Assembly (NCBI GenBank): GCA_009886125.1
Contig: VFJK01000028.1
Coordinates: 1-33,647, forward strand
Reading direction: 5' to 3'
DNA: 33,647 nucleotides
Source of the DNA: Geobacter sp.
GTDB lineage: Bacteria; Desulfobacterota; Desulfuromonadia; Geobacterales; DSM-12255
The position numbers were made by a program, and so were the translations under genes. The notes beneath the pieces were generated by a model, which made no database searches, had not been told where the DNA came from, and saw only the letters and a program-made list of their open reading frames with translations. Positions 1 through 7,600 of the stretch are shown in pieces. Numbering within the stretch: position 1 is the first letter of the stretch; every line of letters begins with the position of its first letter.

Positions 1-1095
1 ACGGATGTCGGCTTCGGAATGGCGGGCGTCGGAGGCGGAGTTGGCCATGACCAGCGCTGCCCTCCCTTCCGGTTTCAGGGAGGTGGCAAATAGGTTGATC
101 CAGAGATAATTGCCGTTGGGCACGGTCTCTTTTCCCTGGTCTCCCGTCTTGGCCTTGGTCTTGTTGCGCGGCAGGCCGTAGGTGTTGAAGCGCCGGTCCT
201 TCTCCACGGAGCTGATGCTGACGTCGTCCACGTTGAAGGGGGGATTGGCCAGGACATAATCGAACCGGCCGAAACTGTCGTGGGGGTCTTCGTAATAGGT
301 GTTGGCCTGTTTGACCTCGCCCCGCAGGCCGTTGACCGCCAGGTTCATCTTGGCCAGCTTGACCGTCTCCAGGGTCTTTTCCTGGCCATAGACAAAGATA
401 TCGCCGTCATCCTTCTGCAGTTCGTGACGGTGCCGTTCGATGAAGTTGGCCGACTGAACGAACATGCCGCCGGAACCACAGGCCGGGTCATAGACCGTCC
501 CCTTGTGCGGTTCGATGATCTCCACCATCAGCCGTACCACGGAGCGCGGGGTGAAGAACTCGCCGCCCCCTTGCCCTTCTGCCATGGCGAAGTTGCCGAG
601 GAAGTATTCGTAGATCTGGCCGAACATATCGCCGGAAGCATCCTGCGGGATGTCGGCAAAGTTCTTCAGCAGCTGCTTGGGGATGGTGTTGTCGGTGCGG
701 GTCAGGCGAAAATACTCTTCCTGAGGCAGAACCCCCTTCAGCTCCGGCTTGTACTCCTCAATCGCCTCCATTGCCTTCTTGATCGCCTTGGCGATGTCTT
801 CCTTGTCCGGCAGCCTTAGCAGGTTGTCGTAACGGGCATGGTCCGGCAGATAGAAACCGCACTTCTCGATGGCGATCTCCGACAGCTGCTTTTCCCGTCG
901 CGACCCTTTCAGCTTGCTGTACTCAGCCATAATCGCCTTTTCATGTTGGCGATACTTGTTGTCGGCGAACTTGAGAAAGATCAGCCCCAGAACCGGGGTG
1001 GAGTATTCCGAAGCCTTCAGGTCGGAGTTGGCGCGCAGGGTGTCGGCGCTGCGCCAGAGGTCTGATTCCAGTTGTTTCAGGTCAGCTGTGGTCAT
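1..1095 (-). CDS. hsdM: Type I restriction-modification DNA methyltransferase subunit (HsdM), 3' part outside the window
   Basis: An open frame runs uninterrupted from ATG at 1095 to the left edge (365 codons); the C-terminus and stop are outside the window. The N-terminus (MTTADLKQLESDLWRSAD) and the helical region up to about residue 165 match the HsdM N-terminal domain, which helps bind the DNA-recognition subunit. The N6-adenine methylase core follows: the AdoMet-binding motif DPACGSGGMFV near residue 207 and the catalytic NPPFN motif near residue 290. In the family, HsdM methylates adenine within a bipartite target as HsdM2HsdS. The matching hsdS and hsdR would lie to the left and are not visible. 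Type I systems are usually accessory genes, and this one sits beside unrelated housekeeping genes, so horizontal acquisition is a reasonable inference. Identification is firm; activity cannot be judged from a partial gene. Confidence 0.93.
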   Translation of the reverse strand, partial: MTTADLKQLESDLWRSADTLRANSDLKASEYSTPVLGLIFLKFADNKYRQHEKAIMAEYSKLKGSRREKQLSEIAIEKCGFYLPDHARYDNLLRLPDKEDIAKAIKKAMEAIEEYKPELKGVLPQEEYFRLTRTDNTIPKQLLKNFADIPQDASGDMFGQIYEYFLGNFAMAEGQGGGEFFTPRSVVRLMVEIIEPHKGTVYDPACGSGGMFVQSANFIERHRHELQKDDGDIFVYGQEKTLETVKLAKMNLAVNGLRGEVKQANTYYEDPHDSFGRFDYVLANPPFNVDDVSISSVEKDRRFNTYGLPRNKTKAKTGDQGKETVPNGNYLWINLFATSLKPEGRAALVMANSASDARHSEADIR

Positions 1096-1130
1096 GTCGC
1101 TCCTGTCAGGTGAGATTCTCCATCAACACA

Positions 1131-1157
1131 AAAGGCCGCCCCGGTGGGAACGGCCTT
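1131..1157 (-). terminator. Probable terminator between the queH/DUF2905 pair and hsdM
   Basis: Read on the minus strand, AAGGCCG (1157-1151) pairs with CGGCCTT (1138-1132) around a 12-nt loop and is followed by a short T tract. It sits just downstream of the DUF2905 gene and about 35 bp upstream of the hsdM start, so it could end the queH-DUF2905 transcript. The stem is only 7 bp, so this is moderate evidence. Confidence 0.45.
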
Positions 1158-1277
1158 GTCGGGCTGAAAAGCGTAAGGTTGATTTTTGAATGAGACGGGT
1201 AATTGCGACGACTGATTACCGGAGTGATAATTCGCATAACTGGACGCAAATGTAAACAAATATCAATGATTCCGGAG

Positions 1278-1490
1278 TTATTTGCGGATCATCCAGAGAA
1301 TGAAAGAGATGACAACCGAGACGATGATACAGGTGGTGATGGGGAAGAAAACGGTGAAGTTCTCACGCTTCACGTAGATGTCGCCGGGGAGCTTGCCCAG
1401 CCAGGGGAGCTTGCCGGAGAGCATCAAAACCGCGCCGACAACGGCGATCAGGCACCCCAGTATGAGAAGTGTTCTGCCGAGATCAGTCAT
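1278..1490 (-). CDS. DUF2905 family small membrane protein
   Basis: This is a 70-residue protein with two hydrophobic segments (about residues 5-27 and 46-67). They are separated by a short polar stretch containing KLPWLGKLPGDIYVKRENF. That GDI(Y/F)-(V/I)KREN signature and the two-helix layout are typical of DUF2905 proteins, whose function is unknown. The start codon lies 2 nt beyond the queH stop, so the two genes are almost certainly co-transcribed and probably translationally coupled. Length is normal for the family. No function should be assigned beyond small inner-membrane protein. Confidence 0.85.
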   Translation of the reverse strand: MTDLGRTLLILGCLIAVVGAVLMLSGKLPWLGKLPGDIYVKRENFTVFFPITTCIIVSVVISFILWMIRK

Positions 1491-1492
1491 TA

Positions 1493-2032
1493 TCAGCCCT
1501 TTTGCAGATACCGCTCTTTTTCACTGTAAATACAGCCGCAGTACTGCTGCCGGTACAGCCCCATCTCTTTGGACTCCCTGATCCCCTCCTGCCACCCCGG
1601 CCGGAAATCTTCATAATAAAAGTCTATGCCATGCCTCTCTGCGGCTCTCTTTGCAGAGTGAATAATCATATCGTGATTCTGGTAGCGGCTGTAAAGAAGT
1701 GAAGATGTAAATGCGTCGAATCCCAGTTCGGCGGCTTTTTCTGCGGTGGCGTCCAGCCTTGAGAAGTAGCAGTAAGCGCAGCGTTCAGTAGGGTTCCCAG
1801 CCACTGCGGCGAGGAACTTCTCAAGAGCGTACTCATCCCGGTAGATCATCTCCAGAGATTTTTGCCCGGCAAAGTCGTGGACAGCATCAAGTCGTCGGCG
1901 ATACTCCTGATACGGGTGGATGTTGTGGTTATAAAAGAAACCGGTTACGGAGAACCCTTTTTCAAGCAGTTTCCTGAACGGGTAGAGGGAGCACGGAGCG
2001 CAACAGGTATGGAGCAGGATTCTTCTGCTCAT
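1493..2032 (-). CDS. queH: Epoxyqueuosine reductase QueH
   Basis: The 179-residue product matches QueH (formerly DUF208), which carries out the last step of queuosine synthesis by reducing epoxyqueuosine in tRNA. It is unrelated in sequence to the cobalamin-dependent QueG. Visible hallmarks are the N-terminal LLHTCCAPCS motif (adjacent Cys10-Cys11 plus Cys14), a CAYC pair mid-protein (ERCAYCYFSRL), and QQYCGC near the C-terminus. In the family these cysteines bind metal/Fe-S and form the redox-active pair. The N-terminal segment has the expected HUP-like start. It precedes the DUF2905 gene by 2 nt. Its start codon overlaps the stop of a possible 25-codon ORF (ATGA). QueH is cytoplasmic. Confidence 0.93.
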   Translation of the reverse strand: MSRRILLHTCCAPCSLYPFRKLLEKGFSVTGFFYNHNIHPYQEYRRRLDAVHDFAGQKSLEMIYRDEYALEKFLAAVAGNPTERCAYCYFSRLDATAEKAAELGFDAFTSSLLYSRYQNHDMIIHSAKRAAERHGIDFYYEDFRPGWQEGIRESKEMGLYRQQYCGCIYSEKERYLQKG

Positions 2033-2106
2033 GCGTGAACACGGAGTTCTTCTTCAGTGCCGTCTCCGGGGTCTGGAATGTTCAACTTCTTCAGTAACGA
2101 TTTCAT
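2029..2106 (-). CDS. Possible 25-codon ORF coupled to queH
   Basis: A short frame begins at ATG 2106, preceded by a GAGGGC purine run at a suitable distance, and ends in TGA overlapping the queH ATG (ATGA). It encodes MKSLLKKLNIPDPGDG followed by TEEELRVHA. An in-frame ATG at 2121 would give 30 codons but lacks a good ribosome site. I do not recognise the peptide. The overlap suggests translational coupling, either as a leader ORF or a genuine microprotein. Without comparative data it could equally be chance. Confidence 0.3.
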   Translation of the reverse strand: MKSLLKKLNIPDPGDGTEEELRVHA

Positions 2107-2229
2107 GAAAGCCCTCGCCATATTTGCAACACTTTATCACATTTTGCTGAAAGTGCCAGTATGAAGAGCGCTCAAGCGGTCTAAAATCTATAACTTGTAA
2201 TCTCTTCAGCTCTCCTTTAGATTTACTCC

Positions 2230-4725
2230 ATGAAGCTGAACCTGTTCAAAAAATTCCTGATAGCGCTCTTTCTGATTGCACTCCTGCCACTTGTCCTTTC
2301 ATCAGCGATTCTGTTTCTGAATCTTCGAAACACCGGTACGCAACTTGCCGCAAAAATTTCCGACGCTACAGACCGTCAGGCCTCTGAAAGTCTTCAAAGC
2401 AGGGCGCGGCAGATTGCCGAGGATGTTGCCCAGTTTCTTGCCGAGACTGAAAACGATCTTCGCCTTGTTGCTGCTCTTCCCAAGGATAGCTCGACACTGA
2501 GCACTTTTTATGACAGCCGGAATCTGGAGATTTGGAGAAGGGCCGGCAGCGCAGAAAAACCTTCCGAAGAGCGAGTTACCATCCCCATATATGCCTCTCT
2601 GGAGCTTATCGATAAGAGCGGCCGGCAGCGTTTTGTTATAAAAGAGGGGAAAGAGCTCCCTGCTGAACAGCTCAAAAATGTATCCATTCCTTCAAACACC
2701 GAATTTCGAAGTGAAAACTATTTCGAAAAGACGGCAGCCTTAAAAAAAGGGGGAATTTATGTTTCCCACCTTACCGGTTTTCATGTTGCTAAAAAAGAGC
2801 AGCTCGGGAGTGCATCCGACTCTGAACATGCATTTGGAGGAAAGGAGTACCGGGGCGTTATCCGCTTTTCAACCCCGATCTACCGTACAGGCGGAACGTT
2901 TGACGGAGTGGTGGTCCTCTCTCTCGATCATCGTCACCTTATGGAGTTCAGCCAGCATGTCTTGCCGGGAAGCGTTGAAAAAACCGTCTTCCCCTCGTAC
3001 ATGAGCGGGAATTATGCCTTCATATTTGATGATGAAGGGTGGATCATCACCCATCCGAACTTCTGGGATATCCGCGGTTTTTATCCGGACGGTGCACCGG
3101 TGCCGCATTATAGCAGCAGTTCGTCAAAAGAGGATGTCGCGACAGGCCGGATTCCGTTCAATCTGGATTTTGCCGGATTCATTCATCCGAACTACCCTGT
3201 TGCCGCTCGTGCGGTCAGGGAGAGGAAGAGCGGTTACGTAGATACGACAAATGTCGGCGGCGCCAGGAAGGTTATGGCGTATGCCCCGATTCTTTACAAT
3301 TCGGGAGAGTATTCGCGCTACGGTATATTCGGTGGGGTCACCATCGGTTTCCAGACCGATCTCTTCCATGAACCGGCAAAAGCAGCGACAGCAATAATTC
3401 ATGAGCAGATGCGGGATCACCTGAAAAAGAGCGGCCTGATCCTTGCTTTGACAACTGCGCTTGCGCTGCTGGCAGCATGGAGGATCTCCCGCGGGATAAC
3501 CCGTCCCCTGGCGCTTCTTACTGAACAGGCACGGGCTCTGGCAGGCGGCACCGGAAGCAGCCGGGTTGAAATAAGCTCCGGTGATGAAGTCGGCGGGCTG
3601 GCGGCTGATTTCAACAGTATGGCAGCTGAGCTGGAGCGAAGAAACAGCCATCTGCTCGAAACACTGACGGAGCTTGACCGTTCAAGGCATGAGGTGACCG
3701 GGGAGAGAAACTTTATGGAGGGGGTTGTAAACAGTATCTCCAGCGCCATACTCCCCTTTTCCTGTAGCGGAGTTCTGATATCGATAAATACGAACGGGAG
3801 GGCGATCCTGGGAGAGGCGCCTGTAATCGGTGAGCACTACCGTGCGGTATTTGACAGATGGCCGGAACTGGTCGCGAGAATTGATGATACCGTGGCCGGA
3901 GTACGCTCTTTCGGCAGGAGTTCGTTTACCGCCGATGGCCGGTATTTTGATGTCGGAGTATTCCCGATAGGCAAGGATATGGAGCAGGGAATCACCGTAA
4001 CGATCAGGGATGAGACTGAAAAGGAGCGGATGCGCGAAGAGATGATCAGGATGGATCGGCTTGCTTCACTTGGGAAGCTCTCAGCCGGCATAGCGCACGA
4101 GATCAGGAACCCTCTTACCGGCGTTACACTTCTGCTTGATGACCTCCATGATCGTCCGGAGTTTGATCCGGAGAGCCGGGAGATGATGGGGAGAGCACTT
4201 CAGGAGATCGAACGGGTCGAGAAGCTTGTAAATGCCCTGCTGAGTTATGCATCGCCTCCACACACAGAGCTCAGGGAAGGAGAACTCAACAGGGTGATTG
4301 AAGAAACCCTGCTCTTTTTCCGGAAAGCCTGCGAAAAAACCGGAGTGTCACTTTTATCGACTCATGCGGATATCCCTCCATTTGTCTTTGACCAGGACAA
4401 AATCCGTCAGATGCTTTTGAATCTGCTCCGCAACTCTCTGATAGCAACGGGCAGCGGAGGGGTTATCTCTGTCACTGCCGGGATCGAAGATACTATGGTG
4501 GTCTTGACGGTAAGCGATACCGGTCAGGGGATTCCTGCAGATGATATCCCCAATGTTTTTGAGCCGTTTTTTACAAGGAGTCAGGGCGGGACCGGCCTGG
4601 GTCTCTCGATCACCCAACGGATTGTAGAGGAGCATCATGGAGTGATCTCGGTACAGAGCATAGAGGGTGAGGGGACGGTTTTTACGGTGAGACTCCCATT
4701 GCCACTCAGATCAGAGGATACATAA
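2230..4725 (+). CDS. Membrane-bound sensor histidine kinase (NtrB-like, with large extracytoplasmic sensor and HAMP)
   Basis: The 831-residue protein has an N-terminal transmembrane helix (about residues 8-28). A long extracytoplasmic sensor region (about 30-395), likely Cache-like in size and placement, follows. A second transmembrane helix lies at about 398-415, then a HAMP linker (RISRGITRPLALL onward), a PAS-like stretch (about 490-600) and the kinase core. The HisKA phospho-acceptor box is LGKLSAGIAHEIRNPLTG with His623. The HATPase domain shows the N box (LLNLLRNSL), G1 box (DTGQGIP), F box (FEPFF) and G2 box (GGTGLGLSI). Its TAA stop overlaps the next gene's start by one base (TAATG), so kinase and regulator are a cognate pair. 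The ligand is unknown; the downstream transporter suggests an amino acid or small carboxylate. The ribosome site before the chosen ATG is weak, but the start fits the first transmembrane helix. Confidence 0.93.
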   Translation: MKLNLFKKFLIALFLIALLPLVLSSAILFLNLRNTGTQLAAKISDATDRQASESLQSRARQIAEDVAQFLAETENDLRLVAALPKDSSTLSTFYDSRNLEIWRRAGSAEKPSEERVTIPIYASLELIDKSGRQRFVIKEGKELPAEQLKNVSIPSNTEFRSENYFEKTAALKKGGIYVSHLTGFHVAKKEQLGSASDSEHAFGGKEYRGVIRFSTPIYRTGGTFDGVVVLSLDHRHLMEFSQHVLPGSVEKTVFPSYMSGNYAFIFDDEGWIITHPNFWDIRGFYPDGAPVPHYSSSSSKEDVATGRIPFNLDFAGFIHPNYPVAARAVRERKSGYVDTTNVGGARKVMAYAPILYNSGEYSRYGIFGGVTIGFQTDLFHEPAKAATAIIHEQMRDHLKKSGLILALTTALALLAAWRISRGITRPLALLTEQARALAGGTGSSRVEISSGDEVGGLAADFNSMAAELERRNSHLLETLTELDRSRHEVTGERNFMEGVVNSISSAILPFSCSGVLISINTNGRAILGEAPVIGEHYRAVFDRWPELVARIDDTVAGVRSFGRSSFTADGRYFDVGVFPIGKDMEQGITVTIRDETEKERMREEMIRMDRLASLGKLSAGIAHEIRNPLTGVTLLLDDLHDRPEFDPESREMMGRALQEIERVEKLVNALLSYASPPHTELREGELNRVIEETLLFFRKACEKTGVSLLSTHADIPPFVFDQDKIRQMLLNLLRNSLIATGSGGVISVTAGIEDTMVVLTVSDTGQGIPADDIPNVFEPFFTRSQGGTGLGLSITQRIVEEHHGVISVQSIEGEGTVFTVRLPLPLRSEDT

Positions 4726-6101
4726 TGGAAAAGATACTGATAATCGATGACGAGGCTTTTATCCGTGAGAACGTGAACCGGGTCCTTCGCGATGATGGAT
4801 ATCAGGTGATCCCGGCACTGAACGGCAGCAGCGCTCTGGAACTGGTAGCCTCAGAAGAGATCGATCTGGCGCTTCTCGACCTTAATCTCGGCACAGAGAA
4901 CGGCATCGATGTCCTTAAGTCCATGAAAGAGATCGACCCGGATCTTCTTGTCATTGTCATTACCGGATACGGGTCGGTTGAGAGCGCCGTGGAGTCGCTC
5001 AAGCTGGGTGCATTCCACTATATGAAAAAACCTTTCAAGGCAGATGCATTGCGCCTTATCGTCAAGCTTGCCCTGCAGACGAACAGTCTGAAACGCGAAG
5101 TGCGTGCCATCAGGAAAGGGGAGCTGGAGTTTTTCGAGAAAGTCCCAATGGTCGGGGTCAGCAGCGCACTGAAGGAGATAATGCATCAGGCACGGGAGGT
5201 TGCCCGGCACTCTGATGCGACGGTTCTGATCACGGGTGAATCCGGAACAGGTAAGGAGCTGATCTCAAAGAGTATTCACCATCTGTCCGAACGGCGAGAG
5301 GCGCCTTTTATAGAGATAAACTGTGCTTCGATACCGGTCAATTTGCTAGAAAGCGAGCTTTTCGGGTATGAGAAAGGGGCATTTACCGATGCAGGGAGCC
5401 GGAAGCCGGGACTTTTCGAGACGGCGAACAAGGGGACTATCTTCCTTGACGAAGTCGGCGAGATGGAGCCGGCCATGCAGGCAAAACTTCTGCGGGTGCT
5501 GGAAAACCGCACGATAAGGCGGATCGGGGGGACAAAGAGCATCGAAGTCGATGTCAGGGTGATAGCTGCCACAAACCGGAATCTGAAAGAGGCAATACAG
5601 AGCGGGGCCTTCAGGGAGGATCTCTATTACCGGCTGAACGTGTTTCCGATCCATATACCTGCTTTACGGGAGCGGCGTGAGGACATACCGGTTCTGGCAA
5701 AATTCTTCCTTGAAATTTACAGCCGGAAGTTTTCACGGGCTTTTTCGATGATTGACTCCAGGTCTCTTGATATGCTGATCGGATATCGGTGGCCGGGCAA
5801 TATCCGTGAGCTGAAGAATGCGATAGAGAGGATCTGTATCATGCACTCCGGGCCGTCACTCCTTCCCGAGCACCTCCCGGTGGAGATGAAGATGTCTGAA
5901 GCAGAACTTCTGCGTTCGAACAAAATTGGGACAGCATTCGAACTCGGACTTGAAGAGGCAGTGAACCTCTTCGAAAAAGAGATTATCTCATCCGCCCTGC
6001 AACAGAGCTGCGGCAACGTGCTGCAGGCAGCTCAGTTGCTGAAAATACCCCGCGGGACCCTGCGTTACAAAATGTTGCGACACTCCATGTCTGAATCATA
6101 A
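4725..6101 (+). CDS. Sigma-54-dependent response regulator (NtrC family)
   Basis: The protein has 458 residues. The receiver domain (about 1-120) has the acidic pair D8/D9, phospho-acceptor Asp52 in LALLDLNLG, and conserved T80 and K102. The AAA+ domain (about 140-370) has Walker A GESGTGKE (171-178), a GAFTDA sigma-54 contact loop at 219-224, Walker B GTIFLDEVGE (237-246) and an R-finger region (REDLYYRLNVFPI). A Fis-type helix-turn-helix ends the protein (about 425-455, NVLQAAQLLKIPRGTLRYKM). The loop differs from the usual GAFTGA at the fifth residue. It should activate sigma-54 RNA polymerase when phosphorylated by the overlapping kinase. The closest candidate target is the downstream liv operon, which has a -24/-12 promoter and two upstream dyads. 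Confidence 0.95.
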   Translation: MEKILIIDDEAFIRENVNRVLRDDGYQVIPALNGSSALELVASEEIDLALLDLNLGTENGIDVLKSMKEIDPDLLVIVITGYGSVESAVESLKLGAFHYMKKPFKADALRLIVKLALQTNSLKREVRAIRKGELEFFEKVPMVGVSSALKEIMHQAREVARHSDATVLITGESGTGKELISKSIHHLSERREAPFIEINCASIPVNLLESELFGYEKGAFTDAGSRKPGLFETANKGTIFLDEVGEMEPAMQAKLLRVLENRTIRRIGGTKSIEVDVRVIAATNRNLKEAIQSGAFREDLYYRLNVFPIHIPALRERREDIPVLAKFFLEIYSRKFSRAFSMIDSRSLDMLIGYRWPGNIRELKNAIERICIMHSGPSLLPEHLPVEMKMSEAELLRSNKIGTAFELGLEEAVNLFEKEIISSALQQSCGNVLQAAQLLKIPRGTLRYKMLRHSMSES

Positions 6102-6129
6102 TCCTGCCGTTACCGATAATGACCCAATA

Positions 6130-6169
6130 TGGCGAAAACTTGCCATCTTTAGATGGCTGATTCTCGCCA
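6130..6169 (+). promoter_or_regulatory. Tandem 16-bp dyads TGGC-N8-GCCA, candidate enhancer sites for the adjacent regulator
   Basis: Two dyads with identical outer halves lie side by side: 6130-6145 and 6154-6169, both TGGC-N8-GCCA, with centres 24 bp apart. Reversing the second aligns 12 of 16 bases with the first. They lie about 105 and 130 bp upstream of the expected livK transcription start, where NtrC-type activators normally bind. The same stretch can also fold into a nested hairpin (inner GCCATC-TTTA-GATGGC) followed by GTTTTA, so it may additionally or instead terminate the regulator transcript. Confidence 0.6.
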
Positions 6170-6240
6170 GTTTTACCCCGAGCTGCCTCCTGCCCGATAT
6201 TATTCTTATGAAAATCAGACCGTTACAAAAATTAAATTCA

Positions 6241-6256
6241 GGGCACACAGCTTGCA
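6241..6256 (+). promoter_or_regulatory. Sigma-54 (-24/-12) promoter of the liv operon
   Basis: The sequence GGGCAC-ACAGC-TTGCA matches the sigma-54 consensus TGGCAC-N5-TTGCA at all fixed positions except the first, with the required 12-base spacing between the GG and GC elements. Transcription would begin near 6266, giving a 5' leader of about 54 nt with an AGGAGG-like site (CGGAGG) before livK. It is immediately downstream of a sigma-54 activator gene, which strengthens the call. Confidence 0.75.
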
Positions 6257-6319
6257 AACATAAGCGAAGTCGATATAATCCTAGAATATTTATTTATCAT
6301 TACTAAACGGAGGTAAGTC

Positions 6320-7474
6320 ATGACGCGTAATCTTTTGGCACTTTTATTGGCGGCATCCTTGGCTGTTCCGGGGATGGCGAGCGCAGCACCGGTGAAAATC
6401 GGCTTCATCAACTCCATAACCGGCCCCGAGGCACCGATCGGCGAGAACCTGACAAACGGCGTAACGATGGCAATCGAGGACCTCAAAAAGAAAGGGGTCG
6501 AAGTGCAGCTTATGAAGGAAGATGATACCGGCAAGCCGCAGATTTCCATGAGCGCCATGGAAAAACTGGCCGGGCAGGGAGTAGCAGGAGTGGTTGGGCC
6601 TTATACCTCGGCCTGTGCCAATGCCGTCTCGAAGCTTGCAGAAAAGTACAAGGTTCCTCTTCTCGTACCGGCAGCTGCAAAGGAAGAGATTACCCGTCAG
6701 GGTCTCAAATATGTTTATCGCCTCAATGCCCCGGCCGACAAGTATGCCTCCTCACTTATTGATGCCGCACTTGTTATGGGTAAGCCAAAGACCATCGCTT
6801 TTATTTATGAAAATACCGATTTTGGCACATCTACTGTAAAAACCGCGAAAGAGTACATAGCCAAGAAAGGGATCAAAATGGTAGCCGACGAATCCTACTC
6901 CAAAGGCTCCCCTGATTACCGCTCTACCCTGAGCAAGATCAAGGGCCAGAATCCCGATCTGGTCTTCATGGTCTCCTATGTTGCCGACGCCATCCTCTTG
7001 ATGCGCCAGTCCCGTGAAATCGGTTTGCAGCCTCAGGCCTTCCTCGGCGGCGGCGCCGGCTTTACCACCGTACAGTTCGCCAAGGAAACCACTATCTCCA
7101 ACAACGTTTTTTCCACCACCCAGTGGACAGACGACGTGAGCTGGCCGGGCGCCAAGGACTTCTTCAACCGCTACAAAGCAAAGTTCGGCAAAGAGCCGAC
7201 CTATCACGCAGCCTGTGCTTATCAGGCAATGCTCATCATGGGCGAGACCGCCAGCAAAAACGGCGGTGATCGTGAAAAAACAAAAGCCGGACTGAAGAGC
7301 GGCTCATGGAAGGGGATCATGGGTGATACCAAGTTCGAGGACTATGACGGTTTTACTAATCAGAACAAACATCAGATGCTCGTTCTGCAGATTCAGGACG
7401 GCCAGTTCGAAACTGTTTTCCCGACCAATTTCGCGTCCAAGAAGCCGATCTTCCCGTTCCCGAAGTGGAAATAA
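6320..7474 (+). CDS. livK: ABC transporter periplasmic substrate-binding protein, LivK type
   Basis: The 384-residue protein starts with a clear Sec signal peptide (MTRNLLALLLAASLAVPGMASA, cleavage before APVKIGF). It then follows the type I periplasmic-binding fold of the Leu/Ile/Val family: VKIGFINSITGPEAPIGENLTNGV at the N-terminal strand and later VVGPYTSACANAV in the ligand-site region. It delivers substrate to LivHM. It is the first gene of livKHMGF and is separated from livH by 126 bp of repeat sequence. CGGAGGT precedes the ATG. Family members bind branched-chain amino acids, but related clusters handle urea, amides or aromatic acids, so the substrate is not certain. Confidence 0.92.
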   Translation: MTRNLLALLLAASLAVPGMASAAPVKIGFINSITGPEAPIGENLTNGVTMAIEDLKKKGVEVQLMKEDDTGKPQISMSAMEKLAGQGVAGVVGPYTSACANAVSKLAEKYKVPLLVPAAAKEEITRQGLKYVYRLNAPADKYASSLIDAALVMGKPKTIAFIYENTDFGTSTVKTAKEYIAKKGIKMVADESYSKGSPDYRSTLSKIKGQNPDLVFMVSYVADAILLMRQSREIGLQPQAFLGGGAGFTTVQFAKETTISNNVFSTTQWTDDVSWPGAKDFFNRYKAKFGKEPTYHAACAYQAMLIMGETASKNGGDREKTKAGLKSGSWKGIMGDTKFEDYDGFTNQNKHQMLVLQIQDGQFETVFPTNFASKKPIFPFPKWK

Positions 7475-7481
7475 GCAGGTA

Positions 7482-7587
7482 GAAGGCTGAAGGTGGAAGG
7501 CTGAAGGAAAACACGCCTTCAGTCTTCAGCCTTCACCTTCAGCCTTCAGTCTTCAGCCTTCACCTTCAGCCTTCAGTCTTCAGCCTT
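7482..7587. repeat. Heptamer repeat locus A with inverted arms, between livK and livH
   Basis: The left arm (7482-7509) is four heptads of the form GAAGGNN. The right arm (7516-7587) is built from CTTCAGY heptads arranged in a 27-bp higher-order period, twice complete plus a partial third. The left arm is complementary to the right with a one-base slip, so the transcript could form a long hairpin. It fills nearly the whole gap inside the liv operon, and a GGAG site follows just before livH. Confidence 0.9.
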
Positions 7588-7600
7588 ATTTGGAGTTTTT

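Noticed and set aside
280-819. 179-codon plus-strand frame at the left end
   Set aside because: It lies entirely antisense to hsdM, whose protein has clear methylase motifs; the plus-strand product has none.
2130-2165. TGGCAC on the minus strand upstream of queH, resembling a sigma-54 -24 box
   Set aside because: The following GC element is two bases too close for a functional -24/-12 promoter.
3124-3651. 175-codon minus-strand frame inside the histidine kinase gene
   Set aside because: Shadow of the kinase coding frame, no ribosome site and no family resemblance.
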